Shown: positions 43,447 through 53,212 of the stretch, in pieces
How positions within the stretch are numbered: position 1 is the stretch's first letter
Layout: every line of letters begins with the position of its first letter
DNA from: Achromobacter veterisilvae
GTDB lineage: Bacteria > Pseudomonadota > Gammaproteobacteria > Burkholderiales > Burkholderiaceae_B
Length of the DNA stretch: 64,000 nucleotides
Assembly (NCBI RefSeq): GCF_900496975.1
Contig: NZ_UFQC01000017.1
Span: 62,001 to 126,000 of the forward strand
Direction: 5' to 3'
Position numbers and translations under genes: made by a program
The notes under the pieces: generated by a model
Databases searched by the model: none
Told to the model about the DNA's origin: nothing
What the model saw: the letters and a program-made list of their open reading frames with translations, nothing else

Positions 43447-44217
43447 CTATTCCCTCACCGCCACCGTATAGTTCAGCGCCAGCCTGCCGCCGTCCGCATA
43501 CACCGTCTGGCCCGTGACGTAGCTGGAATCGTCGCTGGCCAGGAACACCGCCACCTTGGCCACTTCGTCGGTCGCGCCCAGCCGCTGCATGGGAATGCGC
43601 GACAGCACGGTCCTGCGCGCCTCGGGGTTGGCGGTGATGGTCGCCAGGATCTCGGTGTCGATGCTGCCGGGTCCGATGGCGTTGACGCGGATGCCGTGCG
43701 GCGCCAGCGATAGCGCCATGGACTTCGTCATCTGGCGCACCGCGCCCTTGCTGGCGCCGTAGGCCAACTGGTCGGGCATCGCCAGTTCCGCCGTCATCGA
43801 CGACAGGGTCACGATGGCGCCGTTGCCGCGTCCGCCCGCCACCATGGCGCGCGCCGCGGCCTGGGCCACCAGGAAGGTGCCGCGCACGTTCACGTTCATG
43901 ACGGCGTCCAGGTCCTCCAGCGTCAGGTCCAGGAAATCCGCCGCCCGGATCACGCCGGCGTTGCACACGCAGATATCCAGGCCGCCCCAGCGCCGCACGC
44001 ATTCGTCGGCCAGCGCCTGCGCGTCGGCCGGATCCGTCACGTCGGCCACCGCGGCCGCGGCCCGTTCGCCCAAGGCGCGCGCCGCGGTCTCCAGTTCGGC
44101 GGCCTTGCGGTCCGCCATCAGCACGTAGGCCCCTTCGGCCGCGAAGCGCCGCGCAATCGCCAGCCCGATGCCGCCGGCCGCGCCGGTGACGAGCGCCACC
44201 CGATCCTGCAATCTCAT
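43447..44217 (-). CDS. SDR family oxidoreductase
   Basis: A 256-residue classical short-chain dehydrogenase with TGAAGGIG near residue 12, CNAG near residue 87, Ser in VTLSSMTAE near residue 140 and Tyr-x3-Lys (YGASK) near residue 153. It starts one base after the LivF stop, so it is the last gene of the transporter and meta-cleavage operon. It may oxidise a diol or alcohol to the catechol or keto intermediate. Confidence 0.85.
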   Translation of the reverse strand: MRLQDRVALVTGAAGGIGLAIARRFAAEGAYVLMADRKAAELETAARALGERAAAAVADVTDPADAQALADECVRRWGGLDICVCNAGVIRAADFLDLTLEDLDAVMNVNVRGTFLVAQAAARAMVAGGRGNGAIVTLSSMTAELAMPDQLAYGASKGAVRQMTKSMALSLAPHGIRVNAIGPGSIDTEILATITANPEARRTVLSRIPMQRLGATDEVAKVAVFLASDDSSYVTGQTVYADGGRLALNYTVAVRE

Positions 44218-44218
44218 T

Positions 44219-44917
44219 TCAGACTCCCACGTAGGCAGCCACCAGTTCGGGCCGCGCGGACAATTCCGCCGAGCTTCCGCGCCACACCGTCGTCCCCTTG
44301 TCGAGGATGAAGTTGCGGTCGGACAAGCGCAGCAAGGCCGTGGTGTTCTTGTCCACCACGATCATCGACAGGCCGTCGGCCTTCAGTTGGGCGAGCACGC
44401 GCCAGATCTCGGCGCGCACCACCGGCGCCAGGCCTTCGGTCGCCTCGTCCAGCACCAGCAGGCTGGGGTTGGTCATCAGGGCGCGGCCCAGCGCCAGCAT
44501 CTGCTGCTCGCCGCCCGAGAGCTGCGTGCCCAGGTTGGCGCGCCGTTCCCGCAGGCGCGGAAACAGTCCATACACGCGTTCCAGCGTCCAGCCGCCGGCG
44601 GCCTTGGGCGCGCAGGCCGTGGCCACCAGGTTTTCCTCCACGGTCAGCGTCGGGAATATCTGGCGCCCTTCCGGCACCAGCGACAGGCCCAGCCGTCCGA
44701 TCCGGTAAGGCGCCAGGCCGCGCAGCGAGCGGCCGCCGTATTCGATGCTGCCCTGGCCGGCGGGAAGCAGGCCGAACAGGCATTTGATGACGGTGCTGCG
44801 GCCCATGCCGTTGCGGCCGATGAGGCCCACGACCTCGCCCTGCCCCACGTCCAGGTCGACGCCGAACAGCGCCTGGCAATGGCCGTAGGCCGCCGTCAAT
44901 CCGCGTATGTTCAACAT
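44219..44917 (-). CDS. livF: Liv-type ABC transporter ATP-binding protein LivF, Walker A Lys replaced by Arg
   Basis: A 232-residue LivF-class ATPase. The signature LSGGEQQMLALGRAL and Walker B LLVLDEATEGLAP are normal, but the P-loop reads GRNGMGRST where nearly all ABC ATPases have Lys before Ser/Thr. The codon is CGC (Arg). The H-loop region is VVDKNTTALL, a variant seen in one LivF subgroup. The other ABC ATPases in this window keep the Lys. Arg at this place usually lowers ATP hydrolysis, so transport may rest mainly on the LivG partner. A 9-base gap separates it from livG. Confidence 0.87.
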   Translation of the reverse strand: MLNIRGLTAAYGHCQALFGVDLDVGQGEVVGLIGRNGMGRSTVIKCLFGLLPAGQGSIEYGGRSLRGLAPYRIGRLGLSLVPEGRQIFPTLTVEENLVATACAPKAAGGWTLERVYGLFPRLRERRANLGTQLSGGEQQMLALGRALMTNPSLLVLDEATEGLAPVVRAEIWRVLAQLKADGLSMIVVDKNTTALLRLSDRNFILDKGTTVWRGSSAELSARPELVAAYVGV

Positions 44918-44926
44918 GGCGCGCTC

Positions 44927-45702
<776 letters not shown>

Positions 45703-45706
<4 letters not shown>

Positions 45707-46737
45707 ACGGAAGCCTCCTTGGCCAGCGCGTCCGGCGGACGGCGGTCCGTCTTGCTCTCCCCGCCCGCTGGCGGAGCGCTGGAAGCCGCGCCGGGCGGCG
45801 GACGGCGCAGCCAGGCCAGCGAACTGCCGTAGCCTCCCTTGGCCACCATCGCGATGGCCACCACCGCCGGCCCCATCAGCAGCATCCAGTGCTGCGTCAG
45901 GCTCTTGAATCCCTCTTCCATCAGCAGGTAGGCGATGGCGCCGACGATCGGCCCCAGCACGCTGCCCAGGCCGCCGATCACCACCATGACGATGAGTTCG
46001 CCCGACACCGGCCAGGACATGTAGCTGGGCGAGGCGAAGGCCGTCAGGTTGGCCAGCAGCAGCCCCGCCACGCCGGTCAGCACGCCGGAGGTCACGTAGG
46101 CCGCCAGGCGCACGCCGAACACGGAATAGCCCAGCGCGTCCACGCGCCGCGGGTTGGCGTGCGTGGCGCGCAGGATCATGCCGAAGGGAGAGCGGCGCAG
46201 CTTCAGCATGGCGATGCTGGAGGCCAGCAGCAGGCCCCAGGCCGCCCAGTACACGGGCTGGCTGCCGTCCAGGTCGAACAGGCCGAAGGAACTGGGTTCG
46301 TAGATGTTCAGGCCGTCGTCGCCGCCGTACTCGCGCAGGCTCACCGCCAGGAAATAGAACATCTGCGCGAACGCCAGCGTGATCATGATGAAGCCGATGC
46401 CCGAGGTACGCAGGCAGACGGTGCCCACCGCCAGTGCCACCAGCGCGCAGACCGCGATGCACACGGCCAGTTGCAGCCAGCCGTTGCCGAAGCCGTGGTA
46501 GCTCAGGATGCCGACCGCGTAGCAGCCCAGGCCCAGGAACATGGCGTGGCCGAAGCTCACCAGCCCGGCGAAGCCCAGCACCAGGTTCAGCGCCAGCGCG
46601 GCCAGCGCGTAGATCAGGATGCGCGCGCCCAGGGTCACGTAGAACGGTTCGCCCAGCCACTGCGCGGCGAACGGCACGCCGGCCAGGACCAGGAACAGCA
46701 GGGGCAGCGCCCAGCGCCGCGTGTCGTTTGCTTGCAT
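45703..46737 (-). CDS. livM: Liv-type ABC transporter permease LivM
   Basis: A 344-residue LivM permease with LNLVLGFAGLVSFGHAMFLGLG near residue 50 and LIVMVVIGGLGSVLGPIVGA near residue 250. The last ~40 residues form a charged Pro/Ala-rich tail. It follows livH by 37 bases and overlaps livG by four. Forms the membrane channel with LivH in the aromatic-degradation operon. Confidence 0.87.
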
Positions 46738-46774
46738 GATGATTGGACCTATGCGCGAAAGCGGCTCGGCGGGC

Positions 46775-47695
46775 TCAGCGCCGCGCCGAGAAGACCAGGC
46801 CTTGCGGCCGGAACGCCAGCACCACCGCCATCAGCACGTAGATGAGCATGGAGGCGAGCGCGGGCCCGACCGCGTTGGCGACCGAGGCGTCGAAGACGGC
46901 GCGCAGCATGTCGGGCAGGAAGGCGCGGCCCAGCGTGTCGATCATGGCGATCAGCAAAGCCGCCACCAGGGTGCCGCGCACCGAGCCGATGCCGCCCACG
47001 ACGATCACCACCAGCGCCAGGATCAGCACGGGCTCGCCCATGCCGGACTGCACCGACAGGATGGGCCCCGCCAGGGCGCCCGCCACGCCCGCCAGCACCG
47101 CGCCCAGCAGGAACAGCAGCGTCTTCAGCAGGTCCACGTTGGCGCCCAGCACACTGGCCATGGGGGCATTGCTGGCGCCCGCGCGGATCAGCATGCCGAA
47201 GCGCGTGCGCTGGATCAGGAACCAGGCGCCCAGGGCCACCAGCGCCCCCACCCCGATGATCATCAGCCGGTACACCGGATAGTCGCTGCCGAACAGGCTG
47301 ACCGCCCCGTCCAGCCCCTGCGGCACGGCCGCGAAGTACGGCCGGCTGCCCCAGATGACCGAGGCCAGTTCGTTGAAGAACATCATCAGGCCGAACGTCG
47401 CCAGCACCTGGTAGAGGTGGTCGTGGCGGTACAGCGGCCGGGCGATCAGCCGCTCCAGCACCACGCCGACGAAGCCGCTGCCCGCCACCGCCGCCAGGAT
47501 GGCGAAGGTGAACGAGCCGCTGGCGTTATAGGCCGTGGCCCCCAGGAAGGCGCCGATCATATAGAGCGACCCGTGCGCCAGGTTGATGAAGTTCATGATG
47601 CCGAAGATCAGGGTCAGCCCCGAAGACAGCAGGAACAGCAAGGCGCCCAGTTGCAGGCCATTGAGCAACTGCGACAGCAGCAACGATCCGTTCAT
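46775..47695 (-). CDS. livH: Liv-type ABC transporter permease LivH
   Basis: A 306-residue permease with LLFLLSSGLTLIFGIMNFINLAHG near residue 19 and ALVVIVVGGIGSVRGTL near residue 225, ending in RPQGLVFSARR as usual. Preceded by the binding-protein gene (28 bases) and followed by livM on the same strand. Confidence 0.88.
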   Translation of the reverse strand: MNGSLLLSQLLNGLQLGALLFLLSSGLTLIFGIMNFINLAHGSLYMIGAFLGATAYNASGSFTFAILAAVAGSGFVGVVLERLIARPLYRHDHLYQVLATFGLMMFFNELASVIWGSRPYFAAVPQGLDGAVSLFGSDYPVYRLMIIGVGALVALGAWFLIQRTRFGMLIRAGASNAPMASVLGANVDLLKTLLFLLGAVLAGVAGALAGPILSVQSGMGEPVLILALVVIVVGGIGSVRGTLVAALLIAMIDTLGRAFLPDMLRAVFDASVANAVGPALASMLIYVLMAVVLAFRPQGLVFSARR

Positions 47696-47723
47696 GGCGC
47701 GTCTCCCCTGTGCCGCCGGCCCG

Positions 47724-48899
47724 TCATTTCAGCGGGCAGTCCGCCACGTAGGCGTCCTGGTGGTCGGTGAACACCGTGGCCAACTGCTTCACGTTCACGC
47801 CGTCGCCTTCCTTCACGACCTGGTAGGCGTACAGGTTCTGCACCGGCATGTTGTTGGTGTTGAAGCGGAACGCGCCGCGCACCGAGGGGAAGGTGGCGCC
47901 GGCCGCCTTCACCGCCGCGGCCAACGCGCGGCTGTCGCCCAGCTTGCCGCCCAGTTGCTTGACCGCCGCGTCCAGCAGATAGGCCGCGTCGTAGCCGCCC
48001 ACCGCGTATTCCGACGGCAGCCGCCCGTACTTGGCCTTGAAGGCCTCGACGAACTTGCGGTTCTGCGGATTGTCCAGCGTGGTCGCCCACGGCGTGCCGT
48101 AGACCGCGCCCACGGCCTGATCCTTCAGCGCGGTCAGCGTGTTGGAATCGATCAGGCTTTCCGAAAAGAACGGCAGCTTTTCCATCAGGCCGGCCTGGCG
48201 CAACTGGCGCACGAAGTTCACGCCCACCCCGCCGGTGTAGAACGCGAACAGCGCGTCCGGCCCGGCCGACTGCATGCGCGAGATCTCGGCGGAATAGTCG
48301 AGCTGGCCCAACTGGGTGTAGATCTCGTCCGACGGCGCCGCGCCGTAGAAGCGCTTGAAGCCCGCCAGCTTGTCCTTGCCGGCCTGGTAGTTGGACGACA
48401 TCAGGTAGGCCCGCTTGTAGCCCCGGTCCTTGACGTACTTGCCCATGGCCTCCGACATGCTGTCGTTCTGCCAGCCCAGCACGAACAGGTTGGGCAGGCA
48501 CATGCGGCCGGCGATCGGTGCGGGGCCCGCGTTGGTGGACAGCGCCACCACGCCCGACTCCTTGATGCGCCGCAGTTCCGCCATGAGCACGTTGGAGAAA
48601 CCCAGGCCGACGATCACGTCCACCTTGTCCTTCTCGATGAACTTCTGCACGATCTGCGCGCCCACGTCGGGCTTGAGCTGGTCGTCGTCGCGGATCACCA
48701 CGGCCTTCTGGCCGCCCAGGCTGCCGCCTAGCTGTTCGATGCCCAGCATCAGGCCGTCGTACTGGTCCTGACCCAGCGCCGCCTGCGGCCCGGACAGCAC
48801 GCCGGTAAAGCCGATGCGGATGTCCGCCATTGCGGCGCCGGCCGCCGTCAGGGCCGCGATGGCGGCCAGCGCGGACAGCCCGCGTGCGTATGCTTGCAT
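47724..48899 (-). CDS. ABC transporter periplasmic substrate-binding protein (Liv type)
   Basis: A 391-residue binding protein with a Sec signal (MQAYARGLSALAAIAALTAAGAAMA) and a mature start DIRIGFTGVLSGPQAALG. ATG 48899 is preceded by AAGGAGA; the frame also runs on upstream but without support. It lies between the semialdehyde dehydrogenase and livH, so the ligand is probably an aromatic acid fed into the meta-cleavage enzymes encoded just upstream, as known for some Liv-type binding proteins. Confidence 0.87.
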   Translation of the reverse strand: MQAYARGLSALAAIAALTAAGAAMADIRIGFTGVLSGPQAALGQDQYDGLMLGIEQLGGSLGGQKAVVIRDDDQLKPDVGAQIVQKFIEKDKVDVIVGLGFSNVLMAELRRIKESGVVALSTNAGPAPIAGRMCLPNLFVLGWQNDSMSEAMGKYVKDRGYKRAYLMSSNYQAGKDKLAGFKRFYGAAPSDEIYTQLGQLDYSAEISRMQSAGPDALFAFYTGGVGVNFVRQLRQAGLMEKLPFFSESLIDSNTLTALKDQAVGAVYGTPWATTLDNPQNRKFVEAFKAKYGRLPSEYAVGGYDAAYLLDAAVKQLGGKLGDSRALAAAVKAAGATFPSVRGAFRFNTNNMPVQNLYAYQVVKEGDGVNVKQLATVFTDHQDAYVADCPLK

Positions 48900-48958
48900 G
48901 CTATGTCTCCTTGGGGGATGGGCGGCGGCGCCGTTCTGCGCGGCGCCTGCCAGGTACG

Positions 48959-50413
48959 TCAGAGTTTCACGCAGACATTGCGCAGCTCCGTGTAGAACTC
49001 CAGCGAATGCACGCCGCCTTCGCGGCCGATGCCGGACTGCTTGGCCCCGCCGAAGGCCGTGCGCAGGTCGCGCAGGAACCAGGAATTGATCCAGCAGATG
49101 CCCACTTCCAGGGCCTGCCCCATCCGGTGCGCCGTGCCCACGTTGCTGGTCCACACCGTGGCCGCCAGCCCGTAGGGCGTGGCGTTGGCCAGCGCGACGG
49201 CCTCTTCTTCCGTGTCGAAGGGCGCGATGTGGCAGCAAGGCCCGAAGATTTCCTGCTGGATGACGGCCGAGGTTTCCGGCAGCCCGGTCCAGACCGTGGG
49301 CTGCACCCACGCGCCGGCGGCCAGTTCGTCCGGCATGTCCGGCACGCCGCCGCCCGCCACCACGGTGGCGCCGTCTTCGCGGGCGCGGGTGTAGTAGCTC
49401 AGCACCTTGTCCCGGTGGCGCTGCGAAATCAGCGGCCCCAGGTTCACGCCGGGATCCCTGGGGCGGCCCAGCCGGAAGCCTCGCGCGCGCTCGCCCATCG
49501 CCGCCACGAAGCGCTCGAAGATCGGCCGCTGTACGTAGACGCGTTCGGTGCCCAGGCAGACCTGCCCGGTGTTGTCGAAGGCGGCGCGCGCGATGCCGGC
49601 CACCGCTTTGTCGAAATCCGCGTCGGCGAACACGATGCCCGCGTTCTTGCCGCCCAGTTCGAACGACACCGGGCGCACGCCCACCGCCGCGGCCTGCATG
49701 ATGGCTTCGCCCGTGCGGGTTTCGCCGGTGAAGGTGATGCCGTCGACCAGCGGATGGCGGGTGAGTTTTTCGCCCGCCGATCCGGGGCCGCGGCCGTGGA
49801 TTACGTTGTAGACGCCGGGCGGCACGCCGACCTCGTTCATGACCTCGCCCAGCAGCGTGGCCGTGCCCGGCGTGTCCTCGGACGGCTTGACCACCACCGT
49901 ATTGCCGCAGGCCAGCGCCGGCCCCACCTTCCAGGTCATCAGCAGAAGCGGCAGGTTCCAGGGGCAGATCACGCCGATCACGCCCCGGGGCACGCGCACG
50001 CCGTAGTTCAGGGCATGGCCGTTGTCCGGCGTCTCAAGGTCGAAGGTTTCGTTCGGGATGTTGCGCACCAGGTCCGCGAAGATCTTGAAGTTCGCGGCGC
50101 CGCGGGGGATGTCCAGATGGCTGGCCAGGTCGTAGGGCTTGCCGGTATCGGCGATCTCGGCGTCGACGAAGTCGTCGAAGCGGCGCGTGATGCCGTCGGC
50201 CACCGCGTGCAGCAGTTCGACGCGCTGCTGCGTTTTCAGCTTTGCCCACGGACCGCGCAACGCGGCCTTGGCGGCCCGCACCGCCGCGTCGACCTCGGCG
50301 TCGCCCGCCTCGTGCACGCGGCCGATCAGGCGATTGTCGACCGGATCCCGGTTGTCGAACGTGTTGCCGGTGGCGACCCATTGGCCGTCGATGAAATTGC
50401 GGAAATCGGTCAT
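48959..50413 (-). CDS. 2-hydroxymuconic semialdehyde dehydrogenase-type aldehyde dehydrogenase
   Basis: A 484-residue NAD-dependent aldehyde dehydrogenase. The catalytic Glu is in SFELGGKNAG near residue 251 and the nucleophile Cys in NTGQVCLGTERVYV near residue 285. The C-terminus WFLRDLRTAFGGAKQSGIGREGG...SLEFYTELRNVCVKL is typical of the 2-hydroxymuconic / 2-aminomuconic semialdehyde dehydrogenase group (DmpC/XylG/AmnC). It would oxidise a ring-cleavage semialdehyde to the dicarboxylate. It overlaps the class II aldolase-type gene by four bases and follows the extradiol dioxygenase, which supports the role. Confidence 0.85.
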   Translation of the reverse strand: MTDFRNFIDGQWVATGNTFDNRDPVDNRLIGRVHEAGDAEVDAAVRAAKAALRGPWAKLKTQQRVELLHAVADGITRRFDDFVDAEIADTGKPYDLASHLDIPRGAANFKIFADLVRNIPNETFDLETPDNGHALNYGVRVPRGVIGVICPWNLPLLLMTWKVGPALACGNTVVVKPSEDTPGTATLLGEVMNEVGVPPGVYNVIHGRGPGSAGEKLTRHPLVDGITFTGETRTGEAIMQAAAVGVRPVSFELGGKNAGIVFADADFDKAVAGIARAAFDNTGQVCLGTERVYVQRPIFERFVAAMGERARGFRLGRPRDPGVNLGPLISQRHRDKVLSYYTRAREDGATVVAGGGVPDMPDELAAGAWVQPTVWTGLPETSAVIQQEIFGPCCHIAPFDTEEEAVALANATPYGLAATVWTSNVGTAHRMGQALEVGICWINSWFLRDLRTAFGGAKQSGIGREGGVHSLEFYTELRNVCVKL

Positions 50414-51135
50414 TGCGTCCTCGGTTGCGACAGGTCTGCCAGCGCCGCTTCAGGGTCGCCGGCGGTCAGGTATTCCCACATGCGCTCGTAGATGCGGCCC
50501 GTGCCCACGGCGCGGGTGGCCGCCTCTTCGGGCGCCAGCGTCGGCGCGCCTTCGGCCAGCCCGGCCGATCGCAATTGCCATTCGATGCGGGCGGCGTCTT
50601 CGAGATACCAGGTCAGCACCACGGCATGCATGAGCGACTCCGCCGCCACCACCGCGCCGTTGCCGCGCATGGCCACGGCGCGCGCCGCGCCCAGCGTTTC
50701 GGCCACGCCGCGCGCCTGCGCGTCGCTGCGCACCAGTTGCGGATCGTCCCAGAGCGGAACGGCCGGCGAGAAATACGAGCCCATCCCGTGGCGCGGCCTG
50801 GGGGTCACGCGGGCCGACGACAGCGTCATGACCGTGGGCGGCATGGACCGCACCACGCCGCCCACGTCCGGACGCAGGCGGTAGATGTGCTGGTGGATGC
50901 GGACCTCGCCCAGCACGCCTTCGGGCAGTTCGCCGTGCACCGGCACCACCGTGCCCGCCTCGCCCGGTTCGATCAGGCCCATGGGCCGGGCCGCGCACAC
51001 CAGGAAATGGCCGGCATCGAGCCTGGCGCTGCAATGGCCGTAGGCATGGACCAGGTTGGCGCGGGCCAGGGCGCGCGCAGCCGCGCGGACCAGCGCCTCC
51101 TGCCCGGCGCCGGCTCGCGCTTGCGCGGCGCTCAC
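50410..51135 (-). CDS. class II aldolase/adducin-fold protein, candidate decarboxylase of a ring-cleavage acid
   Basis: A 241-residue protein of the class II aldolase fold from a GTG at 51135 that overlaps the dioxygenase stop (GTGA). Landmarks are ANLVHAYGHCSARL near residue 24 (substrate loop), the metal His pair region VRIHQHIYRLRPDVGGVVRSMP near residue 67 and AVAMRGNGAVVAAES near residue 140. The family includes decarboxylases such as CmtD and those removing CO2 from 2-hydroxy-3-carboxymuconic semialdehydes. Placed between an extradiol dioxygenase and a hydroxymuconic semialdehyde dehydrogenase, decarboxylation of the ring-cleavage product is the most economical role. Aldolase activity is the alternative. 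Confidence 0.78.
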   Translation of the reverse strand: MSAAQARAGAGQEALVRAAARALARANLVHAYGHCSARLDAGHFLVCAARPMGLIEPGEAGTVVPVHGELPEGVLGEVRIHQHIYRLRPDVGGVVRSMPPTVMTLSSARVTPRPRHGMGSYFSPAVPLWDDPQLVRSDAQARGVAETLGAARAVAMRGNGAVVAAESLMHAVVLTWYLEDAARIEWQLRSAGLAEGAPTLAPEEAATRAVGTGRIYERMWEYLTAGDPEAALADLSQPRTQ

Positions 51136-51995
51136 GACTTGAACTCCGGGATATCGGGCTTGGCGCCCCACATGCAGAACGAGGACGGCACGGCCGGGAA
51201 GCTGCGCGGCCGGTAGGTCTTTTCCTCTTCGGCGCTGATCAGCCGCACGCCGGTGGAGTATTCGTAGATCATCCCGTCCGGCCCGTCGAAGTACAGGAAC
51301 ATCGCGCCCGAGGTCGGATGCCGCCCCGGACCGAAGCGGATCGGCACGTTCCATTCGCGCAACTGATACCAGGCGCGCATGATGTCGTCGATGCTCTCGA
51401 CCTGGTGGTTGATGTGCTGCACGCCCGGATGGGCGGACGGGAACAGCGCGATCTTGTGATGGACTTCGTCGATGCGCAGCAGCGGCGCCTCGCCGATGCG
51501 GTCGCTGACGCGCGCCGACAGCAGGCCGGTCCAGAAGGCTTCGTCGCGCCGGGCGTCCAGCGTGCGCAGGCCGATGTGCGAAAAGCCCGTGATGCCGGCG
51601 TCGCGGCCCGGGAAGTAGCGGCGGCCGCTGTGCTGCGGCGCATGCACCAGTTCGATGCGGTTGCCGGACGGATCGGTGAAGCGCAGGAAATCGCGCACGT
51701 AGCGCTGTTCGGCCGCTTCCCGCCGGCCCGCCTCGACCGCGTAGCCGCTGCGCTCCAGCACCGCGCCGGCGCGCTCCAGTTCTTCGGAGGTGTCCACCTC
51801 GAACGCCGCGGTATGGTCGCGCGGGTCGCCCTCGAAATAGCACAGGGTGTGGTCGCGCGAATCCGACTTGAAATAGGCCGCGCCATGTTCCCTGCGGGCC
51901 AATTCGAGCCCCAGCACCGCGGTCGCGTAACGGACCGCGCCCTCCAGGTCGCGGGTGCCCAGCCGGACGTACCGGATGTCATGTAGCCGTATCAC
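51132..51995 (-). CDS. type I extradiol ring-cleavage dioxygenase (VOC superfamily)
   Basis: A 287-residue two-domain VOC protein. The iron ligands of extradiol dioxygenases appear at His140 (ITGFSHIGLR), His194 (GVQHINHQV) and Glu245 (GMIYEYSTGV), and His179/His180 in EVHHKIALF fits the acid-base position. It should cleave a catechol next to one hydroxyl. With the decarboxylase-like and semialdehyde dehydrogenase genes coupled downstream, a carboxylated catechol such as 2,3-dihydroxybenzoate or a substituted relative is a reasonable substrate, but this is inference. It is the first gene of the operon, with a promoter-like region upstream. Confidence 0.85.
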   Translation of the reverse strand: MIRLHDIRYVRLGTRDLEGAVRYATAVLGLELARREHGAAYFKSDSRDHTLCYFEGDPRDHTAAFEVDTSEELERAGAVLERSGYAVEAGRREAAEQRYVRDFLRFTDPSGNRIELVHAPQHSGRRYFPGRDAGITGFSHIGLRTLDARRDEAFWTGLLSARVSDRIGEAPLLRIDEVHHKIALFPSAHPGVQHINHQVESIDDIMRAWYQLREWNVPIRFGPGRHPTSGAMFLYFDGPDGMIYEYSTGVRLISAEEEKTYRPRSFPAVPSSFCMWGAKPDIPEFKS

Positions 51996-52057
51996 TGCTT
52001 GTCTCCTGATGCGCCCGCCGCCGGCTTCATGCCGGTCATCCTGGCGCGTTTTTTTCT

Positions 52058-52106
52058 ACGATAAGCAGCAAAAATCTCGGCGTCAATAATTTTTATCGAG
52101 ATTTTT
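52058..52106 (-). promoter_or_regulatory. promoter with overlapping inverted repeat before the meta-cleavage operon
   Basis: On the minus strand TTGACG (52086-52081) and TATCGT (52063-52058) are 17 bases apart, as a sigma-70 promoter. The inverted repeat AAAAATCTCG / CGAGATTTTT (52070-52079 and 52097-52106) spans the -35 region, with one arm in the spacer, so a repressor bound there would block transcription. The same repeat followed by T-runs could instead act as a terminator for the upstream PPC genes. Confidence 0.5.
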
Positions 52107-52172
52107 TGAAATTCAGGAGCAAGGCATCGGCAGAGACGGCGGCCGGGGCGGCGGCGCGCCCCGGCCGCCCGG

Positions 52173-52568
52173 TCAATCGCCGCCCGCGGGCAGCCATTCT
52201 TCCAGGGTGACCTCGAACGTCATGCAGATGGGATTGGCGCCCGGCACGAACGGCCCGCCATGGATCCGGCCCTGCGGGTCGGCCACCACGCCGGACAGCG
52301 ATGCGACGAGCGAGCCGTCGGGCTGGGCGCGGACCTCGCCCGCCAGGCTGACGATTTCCACCGCGGGCCCGCTGAGGCAGCGATAGCCGCCGTCGCGCGC
52401 ATACAGGCAGGCGTCGACCAGGCTGCCCAGCGCCCCGCGCACGAAGGCGTTGCGGAAGCCCTCGGCGAGGCACAGTTTTTCCACGCCCTGCACCAGGTCC
52501 TCGTTGGGGCCGATGCGCGCGTAGGCCACGCGGCCCATGGTTCCGGTTTCGATTTCAGGCGGCGTCAT
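52173..52568 (-). CDS. PPC (DUF296) domain protein
   Basis: A 131-residue protein of the PPC/DUF296 domain type. The fold is seen in RIGPNEDLVQGVEKLCLAEGF near residue 18, ALGSLVDACLY near residue 46 and GRIHGGPFVPGANPICMTFEVTLEEW near residue 100. The domain is known from plant AT-hook proteins and from stand-alone bacterial trimers of unsettled function. Its start overlaps the end of a second PPC-type gene by 14 bases. Both follow a thiolase/ligase/SDR set, so a role in that catabolic operon, as a regulator or small-ligand protein, is possible. Confidence 0.75.
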   Translation of the reverse strand: MTPPEIETGTMGRVAYARIGPNEDLVQGVEKLCLAEGFRNAFVRGALGSLVDACLYARDGGYRCLSGPAVEIVSLAGEVRAQPDGSLVASLSGVVADPQGRIHGGPFVPGANPICMTFEVTLEEWLPAGGD

Positions 52569-53136
52569 GGTCGTCGGCTCCCTGGGGTTGCAGCAAGCGC
52601 AGATTGGTCTCGGCGTCGTAGGTGGCGCGCAGTTCGAATCCGTCCAGCGCCGTCACCAGCACGGGAACGGGCCGCGGCCCGACGATCGTGGTCTGGGCGA
52701 TGATGTGGCCGCCCAGCGGTTCTCCGCGCGCGTCGCAGAACGCCGCGTGGCAATGCACCAGCGCCCCGCCCGCATCGGTTTTGCCCAGCGTGGCGTTGCC
52801 GAAAATCAGGTACGCGGGCCCGGCCGGGATGGGCTCGGTATAGGCCACGACCCGCTGGTGCCGGGGATCGGGCGGCGCGGTGCAGTAATCGAGGTGGCTG
52901 AAGACGCCCCCCAGCAGCGTCATCGACGCGTTGGCGACGCCGGCGCCGGCCAGCGCCTGGACCAGGGCGTCGTACAAACTGGCCCCCGGCCGCAGGGACA
53001 GGCGGAAGTGGCGGCCTCGCCGCGCGCTGCGGCTATGGATGCGTACCGGGTTGAAGGTTCCCGGGTGTATCAGCGTTCTGGGACGGGGCGGTGTTGGTGA
53101 TCCCCGCAGCGAACGATCCACGGTGGTGGTTCGCAT
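52555..53136 (-). CDS. PPC (DUF296) domain protein, larger paralogue
   Basis: A 193-residue protein with a basic ~45-residue N-terminus followed by a PPC-type domain: LRPGASLYDALVQALAGAGVANASMTLLGGVFSHLDYC near residue 48, LVHCHAAFCDARGEPLGGHIIAQ near residue 125 and FELRATYDAETNLRLLQP at the end. The His-rich HCHAAF and GGHI segments match the conserved metal-like positions of the family. ATG 53136 has GGAG seven bases upstream. It forms a tandem pair with the smaller PPC gene. Confidence 0.7.
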   Translation of the reverse strand: MRTTTVDRSLRGSPTPPRPRTLIHPGTFNPVRIHSRSARRGRHFRLSLRPGASLYDALVQALAGAGVANASMTLLGGVFSHLDYCTAPPDPRHQRVVAYTEPIPAGPAYLIFGNATLGKTDAGGALVHCHAAFCDARGEPLGGHIIAQTTIVGPRPVPVLVTALDGFELRATYDAETNLRLLQPQGADDHDAA

Positions 53137-53212
53137 GGTCTGGACTCCGTGCGCTTGTGGCGCGATGGGTGGAATCGGAAAGCCCGGGCCTGTCGGCGTC
53201 GACGGGCCCGGG

